DNA of 64,000 nucleotides from NCBI GenBank assembly GCA_004017275.1, contig SAKE01000009.1, positions 124,001-188,000 on the forward strand, in the 5' to 3' direction. Source of the stretch: Mesorhizobium sp. GTDB lineage: Bacteria; Pseudomonadota; Alphaproteobacteria; Rhizobiales; Rhizobiaceae. Positions 1 to 8,274 of this stretch are shown piece by piece. How positions within the stretch are numbered: position 1 is the first letter of the stretch; each line of letters begins with the position of its first letter. The notes under the pieces were generated by a model, which searched no databases, was not told the origin of the DNA, and was given only the letters and a program-made list of their open reading frames with translations. Made by a program: the position numbers and the translations under genes.

Positions 1-190
1 CATTGCCCGTGAAGATGGCGATACTGTCGGCCTGGCGGACTTCCAGCTTGTCGCTTTCGATCTGGATCGGCTTGTCGCCGGACAGTTTGAGGCCTGATTG
101 GCTGGTGGTCTGCGCCAATGACGGCACAAGTCCGAGCAGCAGCAACGCTGAAGTTGCAGCCGCGAGCCGCGTCGAACTACTGAGCCGCAT
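1..190 (-). CDS. lptA: LptA, LPS-transport periplasmic protein (5' part only)
   Basis: The gene starts at the ATG at 190 and runs off the left edge of the window, so only about 63 N-terminal residues are visible. They show a signal peptide (RLAAATSALLLLGLVPSLAQ) and then the opening of an OstA/LptA domain (GDKPIQIESDKLEVRQAD, IAIFTGN). LptA forms the periplasmic bridge that carries lipopolysaccharide from the inner membrane LptBFGC complex to LptD in the outer membrane. Its start lies inside the end of lptC (14-bp overlap), so the two are very probably translationally coupled. Family assignment rests on the visible domain start plus the lptC neighbour. Confidence 0.85.
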   Translation of the reverse strand, partial: MRLSSSTRLAAATSALLLLGLVPSLAQTTSQSGLKLSGDKPIQIESDKLEVRQADSIAIFTGN

Positions 191-890
191 TGGTTTCTCC
201 GCTGTTTCCCTCTGCCGTTTTCAAGGCGGCGGAATCGATGTTGACGCGCACTTTGTTCTCGAAAACCAGAACCTTGCCATTGTCCTGGACCGACATCGAA
301 TCCGCCGTGATCCGTGACCCCTCACGGCTGACGTCGACGGGATCTCCCGTCTTCATAGTGCCTTTGCCCATGTCGAGGAAGACCGATTTGAAGTTGGCCT
401 GCATGCCGTCGGTTGTGGTGATCGTCACGTCGCTGGTCAGGTTCATCGTATTGCCGTCGCGATCGTAGGTGCCGTGCGAGGCCTTGATCGCCGCGACGTT
501 GTCGGGTCCGACCGGGATCTTTGCGTCGATGCCTTCCAGTTCGATGATGCCTTGCGTACCGACATCCTGGATGGCCCGCAGCGCCGTCATCGAATAGGGC
601 TGCTTCTGCTTGGTAAAACCGTTGAGCTTGGGATTGGCCATCACCAGCTTGCCATTGGAAAAGGCCGTGCCTTCCGCCTGGACCGTGACGGAGACAGGTG
701 CGGCGAGATAGGAGTAGACCGGGAAAGCGATGGCGATCAGTGCCGCAGCCACCGGCACGGCAAACTTGAGAACGCGCACACGGCGCGAATGACGCTGCGC
801 GCGGTCGAAAGCGTCGCCCCGCGTCCGGCCGTCCGCCGGGGTAGCCAACTCCGTCTCGGCGTTGGTCGATTCAACTGGTCGCGCTAACAT
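177..890 (-). CDS. lptC: LptC, LPS export system inner-membrane protein
   Basis: This is a 237-residue LptC-family protein. It has a charged cytoplasmic N-terminus of about 40 residues, one membrane anchor (about residues 43-65, VLKFAVPVAAALIAIAFPVY), and a periplasmic beta-jellyroll part with the family's pattern of an N-terminal 'PKLNGFTKQKQPYSMTA' strand. LptC receives LPS from LptFG and passes it to LptA. In many rhizobia an RNase D gene precedes lptC, but here it does not (rnd is at 32750). lptC instead begins a transcription unit facing away from sppA, and a 382-bp gap separates the two. Confidence 0.88.
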   Translation of the reverse strand: MLARPVESTNAETELATPADGRTRGDAFDRAQRHSRRVRVLKFAVPVAAALIAIAFPVYSYLAAPVSVTVQAEGTAFSNGKLVMANPKLNGFTKQKQPYSMTALRAIQDVGTQGIIELEGIDAKIPVGPDNVAAIKASHGTYDRDGNTMNLTSDVTITTTDGMQANFKSVFLDMGKGTMKTGDPVDVSREGSRITADSMSVQDNGKVLVFENKVRVNIDSAALKTAEGNSGETNAAQ

Positions 891-1272
891 TCACTGCTTT
901 CTTCTAAACCCCTGCCCACCCTGGAGCACCGCCTATAGGTGGGACGCCGGCGCCCTCAAGCAAGCACAAGCCCACGAAAACTGCAAAAATGTGACAACTG
1001 CCTTTGTACAGATGAAAATGAGGTCCGCACAACTACACGTTCTTCATAGCAGAAACAGACACGCGGCGTAAAATTTATCGACGGTCGGTCCCGCCGCCCG
1101 ACCTCGCGGCGATCGCACAAATACGTGAGCGGACCAATGCCTGGAGAGGGCAGAGCTGGCTGGGCCGACTGTCGACCCGGACGGTCGTGTCGCCGTGCGG
1201 AAAAGAGAATTGCTTCCAGATGCGAGGATCATGGTCTAAAAGCGTCTCCTCCCGCCGACTGAAAGGCTGACC
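891..1272. other. 382-bp divergent intergenic region between lptC and sppA
   Basis: No credible gene is visible here. Apart from the candidate lptC promoter next to 933-960, I see a Shine-Dalgarno-like GAAAGG just before the sppA ATG and no clear terminator or sRNA hairpin with a U-tract. Short open frames in the region lack ribosome-binding sites and family resemblance. Confidence 0.5.
933..960 (-). promoter_or_regulatory. candidate lptC promoter
   Basis: Read on the minus strand there is a CTTGAG hexamer (955-960) and a CTATAG hexamer (933-938) with a 16-bp spacer. This resembles the alphaproteobacterial housekeeping consensus CTTGAC-N17-CTATAT. It lies about 43 bp upstream of the lptC start. 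Assignment is by eye only. Confidence 0.35.
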
Positions 1273-2229
1273 ATGGCACTGAGAGCCGACGACCTGATCG
1301 ACCGCCGCCGCTTGCGGCGCAAGCTGACATTCTGGCGCGTCATCGCCATCGGCATCGTAGCCCTTGGGGTGATTGCGCTTTCGGCCTGGTTCTATGGCGA
1401 CGATTTCGGCGGCTCGACAGTCGACCATATCGCCAAGGTCAAGATCGAAGGCACGATCACCGAGGACGAGGAACTGATCGAGCGGCTGGAAACCATCCGT
1501 CTGTCGTCGAAGGTAAAGGGCGTGATCCTGTCGATCGATTCGCCAGGCGGCACCACCGTCGGCGGTGAATCGATCTATGAAGAGGTGCGCAAGCTGGCCG
1601 CCGACAAGCCTGTGGTGGCGGAAGTCGGCACGCTCGCCGCATCGGCTGGCTATATGATCGCCAGTGCCGCCGACCATATCGTTGCCCGCAAGACCTCCAT
1701 CGTCGGTTCGATCGGGGTGCTGATCCAGTACCCCGATGTCAGTGGGCTGATGGACAAGCTCGGCGTCAAGCTGGAGGAAGTGAAATCCTCGCCGCTGAAG
1801 GCCGCGCCCTCTCCCTTCAAGCCGACCAATGACGACGAACGCGCCATGGTCCGCAAGCTCATCCTCGACAGCTACGACTGGTTCGTTGGCATCGTTGCCG
1901 AGCGCCGCAAGATGACCCGCGAGCAAGCACTGGCGCTTGCCGACGGTTCGATCTTCACTGGTCGCCAGGGTGTCGCCAACGGACTGATCGACGCCGTCGG
2001 CGGCGAGACCATGGCGGTCGACTGGCTGGCGACCAAGGGCGTCGACGCCAAACTCAAGGTCGTCGAATGGAAGGACACCGAACGGCGCGGCGGCTTCCTG
2101 TTCTCAAAAGCGATGGCGCAAACGATCGGCAGCGCGCTCGGCCTGCCCGCCTACAGCGGCGACGTCATCCATGAACTCGGTGCCGACCGCTTGTTTCTTG
2201 ACGGTCTCGTTTCCGTCTGGCACCCTTGA
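1273..2229 (+). CDS. sppA: SppA-type signal peptide peptidase (S49 family)
   Basis: This is a 318-residue protein with one N-terminal membrane anchor (about residues 20-42, FWRVIAIGIVALGVIALSAWF) and a single ClpP-like S49 domain, the short half-length form. The Ser/Lys dyad is visible: Ser124 in ASAGYM and Lys176 in SPLKAAPS. Their 52-residue spacing is the same as in Bacillus SppA (Ser147/Lys199). The IDSPGG motif precedes the nucleophile. It cleaves leftover signal peptides in the membrane. A GAAAGG ribosome site precedes the ATG at 1273. The order sppA-ihfB-lapA is typical of Rhizobiales. Confidence 0.92.
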   Translation: MALRADDLIDRRRLRRKLTFWRVIAIGIVALGVIALSAWFYGDDFGGSTVDHIAKVKIEGTITEDEELIERLETIRLSSKVKGVILSIDSPGGTTVGGESIYEEVRKLAADKPVVAEVGTLAASAGYMIASAADHIVARKTSIVGSIGVLIQYPDVSGLMDKLGVKLEEVKSSPLKAAPSPFKPTNDDERAMVRKLILDSYDWFVGIVAERRKMTREQALALADGSIFTGRQGVANGLIDAVGGETMAVDWLATKGVDAKLKVVEWKDTERRGGFLFSKAMAQTIGSALGLPAYSGDVIHELGADRLFLDGLVSVWHP

Positions 2230-2311
2230 GAAGCTGTTTGGGGCAAGTGAAAAAAGCAAATAAAATCATCCTCATAATTTTGACCGCACTGCTTTCACGG
2301 GGACACGTCTC

Positions 2312-2596
2312 ATGATCAAGTCCGAACTTGTGCAGATTATTGCCACGCGCAATCCGCATCTTTTCCTGCGCGACGTCGAAAACATCGTCGGCGCGATCTT
2401 CGATGAAATCACCGACGCTCTTGCCGAAGGTAACCGGGTCGAATTGCGTGGCTTCGGCGCTTTTTCGGTGAAAAACCGCCCTGCTCGCACCGGCCGCAAT
2501 CCGCGCACTGGCGAATCCGTCGAAGTCGAGGAAAAATGGGTGCCGTTCTTCAAGACCGGCAAGGAGCTGCGTGAAAGGCTGAACGGCGGCAAGTAG
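2312..2596 (+). CDS. ihfB: integration host factor beta subunit
   Basis: This is a 94-residue HU/IHF-fold protein, the normal full length. The N-terminal helices are '[18 protein letters not shown]', and the DNA-binding arm carries the conserved [21 protein letters not shown] signature around residues 46-66. It forms the IHF heterodimer with IhfA (not in this window), which bends DNA for transcription and recombination. It lies 82 bp after sppA and is followed at 33 bp by the LapA-domain gene, so sppA-ihfB-lapA may be co-transcribed. Confidence 0.95.
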   Translation: MIKSELVQIIATRNPHLFLRDVENIVGAIFDEITDALAEGNRVELRGFGAFSVKNRPARTGRNPRTGESVEVEEKWVPFFKTGKELRERLNGGK

Positions 2597-2629
2597 GCGC
2601 GGACAAGCCAGCTTCCGACGGAAAATATC

Positions 2630-3010
2630 ATGTTCAATCGCTTCATACTCATCGTCATCTTCGTGCCGCTGGCGATCATCCTGATCGCACTCGCCGTTGC
2701 CAACCGCGAACTGGTCGCCTTCACGCTGGATCCGTTCAACCCCGGCAATCCGAAGCTGACGCTGACTTTGCCGCTGTTCATCTTCCTGTTCCTGGCTCTC
2801 GCCGTCGGCATGATCGTCGGCAGCCTGGCAACTTGGGTCAAGCAGGGCCGCTACCGCAAGCTGGCGCGCCAGCGCGGCGTCGAGGCCGAGAACCTGCGCC
2901 AGGCAGCCAGCCGTGCGCCGGCGGCATCGCAAAGCCCGGTCCACGGATCGGCCCAAGGGTCGGCACAAGGGGCCGCCCAGGGATCCGCATTGCCGAAGCC
3001 GACCGCTTGA
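2630..3010 (+). CDS. LapA-domain (DUF1049) inner-membrane protein
   Basis: This 126-residue protein has two membrane segments (about residues 4-24 and 45-68) separated by a short periplasmic loop, the layout of the LapA/DUF1049 family linked to LPS assembly regulation in enterobacteria. After the second helix comes a short basic coiled segment (WVKQGRYRKLARQRGVEAENLRQ). The C-terminal tail is low-complexity, rich in Ala/Gln/Ser/Gly (QGSAQGAAQGSA). The function in rhizobia is not established. The call is by topology and its usual place after ihfB. Confidence 0.75.
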   Translation: MFNRFILIVIFVPLAIILIALAVANRELVAFTLDPFNPGNPKLTLTLPLFIFLFLALAVGMIVGSLATWVKQGRYRKLARQRGVEAENLRQAASRAPAASQSPVHGSAQGSAQGAAQGSALPKPTA

Positions 3011-3047
3011 GCCGCCCGCCGGCGATTTTGTCCCCACGGAGTTTTTC

Positions 3048-4013
3048 ATGCTGACCATTTCGGCCGCAGAGGTCGACCATGCGCTGACCTTTCCCGGACT
3101 GGTCGAAACGCTGCGCACGGCGTTTCGCGACGGTGCTGTGCAGCCGGTCAGGCATCACCATACGATCGAGCGGCCCGACGGTGCGGCCTCCACCCTGCTT
3201 TTGATGCCGGCCTGGACCGACCTCAACGCAGCCGGCACATCGGCCAGTGGTCACGTCGGCGTCAAGATCGTCACCGTCTCGCCCGACAACAACGCCATCG
3301 GCAAGCCCGCCGTGATGGGGCTCTATCTCCTGCTCAATGGGGCCACCGGCGAGCCCGAGGCCTTGATCGACGGCCAGCGGCTGACACAGTGGCGCACGGC
3401 CTGCGCTTCGGCGCTCGCGGCCTCCTATCTTGCCCGCAGCGATGCTTCGCGGCTGCTCGTGGTCGGCGCCGGCGCGCTGTCGCCCTTCCTCGCCAAGGCG
3501 CATTGCGCCGTGCGGCCGATCGAGACCATCCGCATCTGGAACCGCACCCCGGCCAATGCCGAGAAGGTCGCGACCAATCTGCGCGCCGAGGGCTTCGCGG
3601 CCAGCGCCGCAACCGATCTCGATGCCGAGCTTGGGCAGGCCGACATCGTCTCTTCGGCGACGATCACCACCACGCCACTGATCAAGGGCGCATTGTTGCG
3701 ACCTGGAACCCATGTCGATCTGGTCGGTGGCTTTACCCCGACGATGCGCGAAAGCGACGATGACGCGATCGCGCTTGCCCGCGTCTATGTCGACACCCGC
3801 GCCGGCGCCACCAAGGAGGCCGGCGACATCGTCCAGCCGCTGGCCTCCGGCGTGCTGAAGCCGGAAGCCATCGTCGCCGATCTGCACGAATTGGCGCGTG
3901 GCCAGAAGAACGGCCGCGAGAGCGCCGGCGAGATCACGCTGTTCAAGTCGGTCGGCGCGGCACTCGAGGACCTTGCCGCCGGCATTGCCGTCTACAAGGC
4001 GCTCAAGGCCTAG
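3048..4013 (+). CDS. ornithine cyclodeaminase / mu-crystallin family protein
   Basis: This is a 321-residue protein of the OCD/mu-crystallin family. Such enzymes are NAD(P)H-dependent and include ornithine cyclodeaminase, pyrroline-2-carboxylate reductase and alanine dehydrogenases, so the exact substrate cannot be read off. The fold is supported by the N-terminal '[31 protein letters not shown]' region, the '[23 protein letters not shown]' helix and the Rossmann motif VVGAGALS near residue 140. The frame is open further upstream, but the ATG at 3048 fits the family N-terminus ([13 protein letters not shown]). Its TAG stop is interlocked with the convergent EVE gene. Confidence 0.85.
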   Translation: MLTISAAEVDHALTFPGLVETLRTAFRDGAVQPVRHHHTIERPDGAASTLLLMPAWTDLNAAGTSASGHVGVKIVTVSPDNNAIGKPAVMGLYLLLNGATGEPEALIDGQRLTQWRTACASALAASYLARSDASRLLVVGAGALSPFLAKAHCAVRPIETIRIWNRTPANAEKVATNLRAEGFAASAATDLDAELGQADIVSSATITTTPLIKGALLRPGTHVDLVGGFTPTMRESDDDAIALARVYVDTRAGATKEAGDIVQPLASGVLKPEAIVADLHELARGQKNGRESAGEITLFKSVGAALEDLAAGIAVYKALKA

Positions 4014-4447
4014 CTAACCGCCAAGGCTATTTTGGCGCCCATCGCCTCGGCAATCAGCGAAAAATCATGCGCGCTGATCGGGAAGAGGCCAAAACGAAGC
4101 TGATAACCCCAGTTCGATTTGCCGGCGGTGAAGTCCAGCCTGTCGATCAGCGGCTTGATCGGCGTTTCCTCGGCCTTCGCCCACTCGACATCCCGGCGGG
4201 ACGGCATGAAACCGCCGCCCATTTCACCCTGATAAGGTTCGCCATCCCGCACCGTGCCGATCGCGGTGAAAGCCTGCAGCCCGTCTTTTGCGCCCAAAAT
4301 GGTTGTCGGCGAATAATAGCTGATGCCGTCGCCCGGCTTGACGCGACGCAGCGGTGCAGCCTTGCCGTGGTTGACTTGCATGAAGCCGCCGGAACGGCCG
4401 CGCCGGACGTGCTCGGCCGACGCCACTGCGATCCAGTACGTGCTCAT
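4010..4447 (-). CDS. EVE-domain protein
   Basis: The 145-residue protein is essentially one EVE domain, a PUA-like fold that binds modified bases in DNA or RNA. It opens with '[11 protein letters not shown]' and carries the typical '[20 protein letters not shown]' and '[14 protein letters not shown]' segments, with '[20 protein letters not shown]' at the C-terminus. It overlaps the upstream VOC gene by 4 bp (ATGA), so the pair is translationally coupled and probably under the WYL regulator at 4916. The two convergent stop codons at 4010-4013 share one CTAG. Its biological target is unknown. Confidence 0.85.
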   Translation of the reverse strand: MSTYWIAVASAEHVRRGRSGGFMQVNHGKAAPLRRVKPGDGISYYSPTTILGAKDGLQAFTAIGTVRDGEPYQGEMGGGFMPSRRDVEWAKAEETPIKPLIDRLDFTAGKSNWGYQLRFGLFPISAHDFSLIAEAMGAKIALAVS

Positions 4448-4839
4448 TTCTGCTCTCCGTTGGCTTGTTCCCCATCGGATAGCCAGTAGACGCGCAGGCG
4501 ATGGTTGTCGGGATCGAGCGCAACGAAGGTGCGGCCGAAATCCATGTCGGTCGGCGTCTGCAGAATCTTCAACCCGCGCCCGGACCAGTCGGCATGGGTG
4601 GTATCGACCGCGTCGGGTGTATCCAACGCAAAGACGATTTCGGCGCCGCCACCCGCGGCAGCCGCAGCCGGCTCCACCGTATGGCGCGACCAGAGGCCGA
4701 GTTTGAAGCCGGCATCAAGCACGAACAGCACGAAGGTCGGCGAGCTTTCGACCGGCTCGCGACCGAGCAGCGCACTGTAGAAGGCGCCGCTCTGCTGCGG
4801 TTGGTCGACATAGAGGATGACGAAATTCGGGGTGGCCAT
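4444..4839 (-). CDS. VOC-family (glyoxalase/bleomycin-resistance fold) protein
   Basis: The 131-residue protein has paired beta-alpha-beta-beta-beta modules of the vicinal-oxygen-chelate superfamily: '[22 protein letters not shown]' begins the first and '[22 protein letters not shown]' the second, ending with '[16 protein letters not shown]'. It resembles phenazine-antibiotic-resistance-like VOC proteins, but the ligand is not predictable. It is the first gene of a two-gene unit with the EVE gene and lies directly downstream of a palindromic operator (4890-4912). Confidence 0.82.
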   Translation of the reverse strand: MATPNFVILYVDQPQQSGAFYSALLGREPVESSPTFVLFVLDAGFKLGLWSRHTVEPAAAAAGGGAEIVFALDTPDAVDTTHADWSGRGLKILQTPTDMDFGRTFVALDPDNHRLRVYWLSDGEQANGEQK

Positions 4840-4889
4840 GTCTGTTCTCCAAGTGTTTCAGCGTCTCGACTTGGCGAAGATAGGACAAG

Positions 4890-4912
4890 CTACTGTCAGA
4901 TTCTGGCAGTAG
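4890..4912. promoter_or_regulatory. palindromic operator upstream of the VOC-EVE pair
   Basis: This is a 23-bp imperfect palindrome with arms CTACTGTCAGA and TCTGGCAGTAG around a central T (one mismatched pair). It sits in the 76-bp gap between the stop of the WYL-regulator gene and the start of the VOC gene, where the VOC-EVE promoter should be. The neighbouring YafY/WYL regulator is the obvious candidate ligand. Binding is inferred from position and symmetry. Confidence 0.6.
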
Positions 4913-4915
4913 CCA

Positions 4916-5605
4916 TCATGAACCCCGCGGCTTGTCGAGCGTCGCCCGCCATTCCTTGAGCAATGCCTGGCGACGACGCGGATAGCGCGTGTCCGTTGCT
5001 TGGAGCTCCACGATGCGATCGGAGCGAAAATGCCGGAAGTCCTGCCGCATCTCGCACCACGCCACCACCACCCGCACCTTGTCGAAGAAACCCAGCGCAA
5101 ACGGCCAGACCACGCGTTCGGATGCAGCGCCGCCCGCGTCACTGTACAAAAAGCCGAGCTTGCACTCCTTGCGGATGGCCTGCCGCACCAGGCCAAGGTC
5201 GATGCTCTCGGCAGCCCCGACGGGAGGGCCGACCAGCAGTGCGCTCGCATCGAGATCCTCGCGCAGATCGTCCGGCAGTACCGCGGCGATCTTGGCCAAC
5301 GCGCTGGTGGCAGCGGCCGAGAGACGTTGGTCCGGCTGTTTGGCGACCCAGCGTGAGCCAAGCACGATGGCTTCAATCTCCTCGTCGCTGAACATCAGCG
5401 GCGGCAGCATGAAGCCGGGCTTGAGCACATAGCCCAGCCCCGCCTCACCCTCGATCGGGGCACCCTGGCCCTGCAGCGTCGCGATGTCGCGGTAGAGCGT
5501 ACGGATCGAGATCCCGAGTTCATCGGCCAGAGCCTGTCCGCTGACCGGCCGGCGGTGCCGGCGCAGGGACTGGATCAGGTCGAGCAGGCGTTCGGAGCGG
5601 GACAT
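4916..5605 (-). CDS. YafY-type HTH/WYL transcriptional regulator
   Basis: This is a 229-residue regulator. It has an N-terminal winged HTH (HTH_11) with 'SRSERLLDLIQSLRRHRRPVSGQALADELGISIRTLYRDIATLQ', and a C-terminal WYL domain with 'FLYSDAGGAASERVVWPFALGFFDKVRVVVAWCEMRQDFRHFRSDRI', the characteristic ligand-sensing core. The frame is open 12 codons further upstream, but MSRSERLL (ATG at 5605) is the usual family start. It lies 76 bp upstream of the VOC-EVE pair on the same strand with a palindrome between them, so it probably controls that pair and perhaps itself by readthrough. Confidence 0.85.
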   Translation of the reverse strand: MSRSERLLDLIQSLRRHRRPVSGQALADELGISIRTLYRDIATLQGQGAPIEGEAGLGYVLKPGFMLPPLMFSDEEIEAIVLGSRWVAKQPDQRLSAAATSALAKIAAVLPDDLREDLDASALLVGPPVGAAESIDLGLVRQAIRKECKLGFLYSDAGGAASERVVWPFALGFFDKVRVVVAWCEMRQDFRHFRSDRIVELQATDTRYPRRRQALLKEWRATLDKPRGS

Positions 5606-5873
5606 TCTGCAGATTTGCCTGTTTCTTTGACATTGGTCCATTGCCGGCCGACATAAACCGAATAGGTCGGCGCGACGGACTTGGTTGCGAAGCCGGTTGC
5701 CCTATGCCAAAAGCGACCACCGCGCTCGGAGATGCTGCTTCTTGAAGTCTTTTCGCGACAAACGCCGCGACGGCCGCCCGCACCAGCCGGCGAAGGGTGG
5801 AGCCGCACAATCGCGCACCTCAGTGGATCGCGGAGCGATCAAGGCAGATGTCAGGCCGAGTGAGCAGCATGAC

Positions 5874-6833
5874 GTGAAGGCGGACAATCGTTCCGAGCCG
5901 AAAGCAGCGCCTCGCGTCCTGTCCCGCCGCGACGGTGCCCTGCCTAGCGAGCAGCTTCCGGTGATCCTCGAAGTGGCACCCAATGCCGATTATGCGCTGC
6001 TCGACAGCGGCACGGGCCAAAAGCTCGAACAGTACGGCCCCTACCGGATCGTGCGGCCCGAGGGCCAGGCGATCTGGCAAAAGGCCTTGCCGGCTAAAGA
6101 TTGGGAGCGCGCCGACGCCATCTTTACCGGCGACACCGACGAGGAGGGCATCGGTCGCTGGCGTTTCCCTAAGCTGCCGCTCGGCGAGACCTGGCCGATG
6201 AAACATGATGGCATCGACTATCTCGGCCGTTTCACCTCGTTTCGCCATGTTGGCGTCTTTCCCGAGCAGGCTTCCCACTGGGACCACATGGCTGGGCTCA
6301 TCGCGGCGGCGAAGCGGCCGGTCAAGGTACTGAACCTGTTCGGCTATACCGGGCTTGCCTCGCTGGTGGCGGCCCGCGCCGGCGCCGAGGTCACCCATGT
6401 CGATGCCTCGAAGAAAGCCATCGGCTGGGCTCGCGAAAACCAGGAGATGGCCGGCCTTGGCAGCAAGCCGATCCGCTGGATCGTCGACGACGCGGTCAAA
6501 TTCGCCGAACGCGAGGAGCGCCGCGGCAACCGCTACGACATCATCCTGTTCGACCCACCGGCCTATGGCCGTGGTCCCAAGGGCGAGGTCTGGCAATTGT
6601 TCGAGGACCTGCCTGATTTGACCGATCTCTGCCGGGCGATCCTGACGCCGAAGCCGCTCGCCGTGGTGCTCACCGCCTATTCGATCCGCGCCTCCTTCTT
6701 CGCTATCCATGCCTTGATGCGCGACACCTTTGCCGGCATGGGCGGCAAGATCGAATCGGGTGAGCTGATCATCCGCGAAAAGTCCGCCGGCCGGGCGCTT
6801 TCGACCTCGTTGTTTTCGCGTTGGGTGGCCTGA
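5874..6833 (+). CDS. class I SAM-dependent RNA methyltransferase
   Basis: The protein is about 319 residues with a Rossmann methyltransferase core: the SAM-binding motif VLNLFGYTGLASLVAARAGA, the acidic loop THVDASKKAIGWARENQ, and catalytic motif FDPPAYGRG, as in RlmI/RlmK-type 23S rRNA methyltransferases. The start is uncertain. The frame is open back to 5685, but the upstream codons look non-coding and the GTG at 5874 gives the expected N-terminus. Its TGA abuts the ATG of the TrmH gene (TGAATG), so the two RNA modification enzymes are probably made from one message. The modified position is not predictable. Confidence 0.8.
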   Translation: MKADNRSEPKAAPRVLSRRDGALPSEQLPVILEVAPNADYALLDSGTGQKLEQYGPYRIVRPEGQAIWQKALPAKDWERADAIFTGDTDEEGIGRWRFPKLPLGETWPMKHDGIDYLGRFTSFRHVGVFPEQASHWDHMAGLIAAAKRPVKVLNLFGYTGLASLVAARAGAEVTHVDASKKAIGWARENQEMAGLGSKPIRWIVDDAVKFAEREERRGNRYDIILFDPPAYGRGPKGEVWQLFEDLPDLTDLCRAILTPKPLAVVLTAYSIRASFFAIHALMRDTFAGMGGKIESGELIIREKSAGRALSTSLFSRWVA

Positions 6834-7691
6834 ATGAACGAGCGGCATGCAGGCGCACCTGGGCAGGTGAAGGAAGTCACCAGCCTCGCCAATCCGCTGG
6901 TCAAGGACATCAAGGCGCTTGCCCAGAAGAAATTCCGCGACCAGCAGAACGCCTTCATGGCCGAGGGACTGAAGCTGGTCATCGATGCGCTCGATCTCGG
7001 CTGGCAGATCAAGACATTGGTTTTCGCCAAGGCCGGACGCGGTAACGCAGCAGTGGAGAAGGTCGCTGCGCGCACAGTTGCCGCCGGTGGCACGGTGCTC
7101 GAAGTGTCCGAAAAAGTGCTCGTCGCCATCACCCGCCGCGACAATCCGCAAATGGTGGTCGGCGTCTTTTCGCAAAAATTCCTGGCCCTGAAGGATGTCC
7201 GCGCCGACAATGGCGACGTCTGGGTGGCGCTCGACCGGGTGCGCGATCCCGGCAATCTCGGCACCGTCATCCGCACGGTCGATGCCGTCGGCGCCAAGGG
7301 CGTCATCCTGGTCGGTGACACCACCGACCCTTTTTCCGTGGAGACGGTGCGCGCCACCATGGGGTCCATCTTTGCCGTGCCGGTGGCCAGGGCGACGACC
7401 GAGGCTTTCCTTGCCTGGCGAGGCGGGTTTTCCGGCCTTGTCGCCGGCACCCACCTGAAAGGCGCCGTCGACTACCGTTCGGTCGATTTTTCCCGCGGCC
7501 CGGTGCTGCTGATGATGGGCAACGAGCAGCAGGGACTGCCCGAAAGCCTGGCGGCGAGCTGCGACAGGCTGCTCAGGATTCCGCAAGCCGGCCGCGCCGA
7601 TTCGCTCAATCTTGCGGTCGCCACCGGCATCATGCTGTTCGAGATCCGGCGCGGCGCGCTGAAGCTCGAACCTATCCTGGACCAGCAATGA
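6834..7691 (+). CDS. TrmH-family (SpoU) RNA 2'-O-methyltransferase
   Basis: This is a 285-residue SPOUT-superfamily protein. The N-terminal substrate-binding part (EVTSLANPLVKDIKALAQKKFRDQQNAFMAEG) is typical of the RlmB/TrmH group. The C-terminal knotted catalytic domain has the three signature motifs: 'DRVRDPGNLGTVIRTVDAVGAKGVIL', 'VLLMMGNEQQGLPESL' and 'IPQAGRADSLNLAVATGIMLFE'. It starts immediately after the upstream methyltransferase stop and is followed at 13 bp by lspA. The family methylates ribose 2'-OH in rRNA or tRNA. The target is not known. Confidence 0.9.
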   Translation: MNERHAGAPGQVKEVTSLANPLVKDIKALAQKKFRDQQNAFMAEGLKLVIDALDLGWQIKTLVFAKAGRGNAAVEKVAARTVAAGGTVLEVSEKVLVAITRRDNPQMVVGVFSQKFLALKDVRADNGDVWVALDRVRDPGNLGTVIRTVDAVGAKGVILVGDTTDPFSVETVRATMGSIFAVPVARATTEAFLAWRGGFSGLVAGTHLKGAVDYRSVDFSRGPVLLMMGNEQQGLPESLAASCDRLLRIPQAGRADSLNLAVATGIMLFEIRRGALKLEPILDQQ

Positions 7692-7704
7692 AGGTTGCCT
7701 GCCC

Positions 7705-8217
7705 GTGAGATCATGGTCTCCCTACGCGCTGCTCGTCGTCGCGGCCATCGCGCTCGACCAGTGGATAAAGCACCTGGTCGAGATTGGCCTGCCCTTTCAG
7801 GAGAAGCTCGATCTGGTGCCTTTCCTGGCGCTGTTTCGCACCTACAACACCGGCATCGCCTTCTCGATGTTCTCGTCCTTCGGCGACACCGGGCTGATCA
7901 TCATTTCGCTCGCGGTCGTCGCCTTCGTGCTGATCCTGGCAACACGGATCGCGCCGTCCCAGATCCTTGCACGCACCGGCTTTGCGCTGATCGTCGGCGG
8001 CGCGCTCGGCAATCTGATCGACCGCGCCGTCTACGGCCACGTCATCGACTACATCTTGTTTCATACGCCGGTCTGGTCCTTCGCCGTCTTCAACCTTGCC
8101 GACGCTTTCATCTCGGTGGGCGCGGCACTGGTCGTCTTCGACGAGCTGATCGGCTGGCGGCGCGAACCCAGGCCTTCAGACACCAAATCTTCCAAAGCCA
8201 AACCCTCCAAAGATTGA
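7705..8217 (+). CDS. lspA: lipoprotein signal peptidase (signal peptidase II)
   Basis: This is a 170-residue aspartic membrane protease with four membrane helices. The signature blocks are present: 'YNTGIAFSMFS', 'GGALGNLIDRAVYGHVIDYI' and 'FAVFNLADAFISVGAAL'. The two catalytic aspartates are Asp106 (NLIDR) and Asp133 (NLADAF). It cleaves prolipoproteins before the lipid-modified cysteine. The start codon is a GTG. The C-terminal tail (about 15 residues rich in Ser/Lys) is a little longer than usual. Confidence 0.95.
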   Translation: MRSWSPYALLVVAAIALDQWIKHLVEIGLPFQEKLDLVPFLALFRTYNTGIAFSMFSSFGDTGLIIISLAVVAFVLILATRIAPSQILARTGFALIVGGALGNLIDRAVYGHVIDYILFHTPVWSFAVFNLADAFISVGAALVVFDELIGWRREPRPSDTKSSKAKPSKD

Positions 8218-8274
8218 CGCCGTGCGGCCATCGCCGCACAGTTCCTGTCGGCAAACAAGATCGCGGAGAAAGAG

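Noticed and set aside
5820..7688. Very long open frame (over 600 codons) on the minus strand
   Set aside because: It lies antisense to two clear RNA methyltransferase genes and its translation is a typical high-GC shadow rich in Arg, Gly and His, without any domain.
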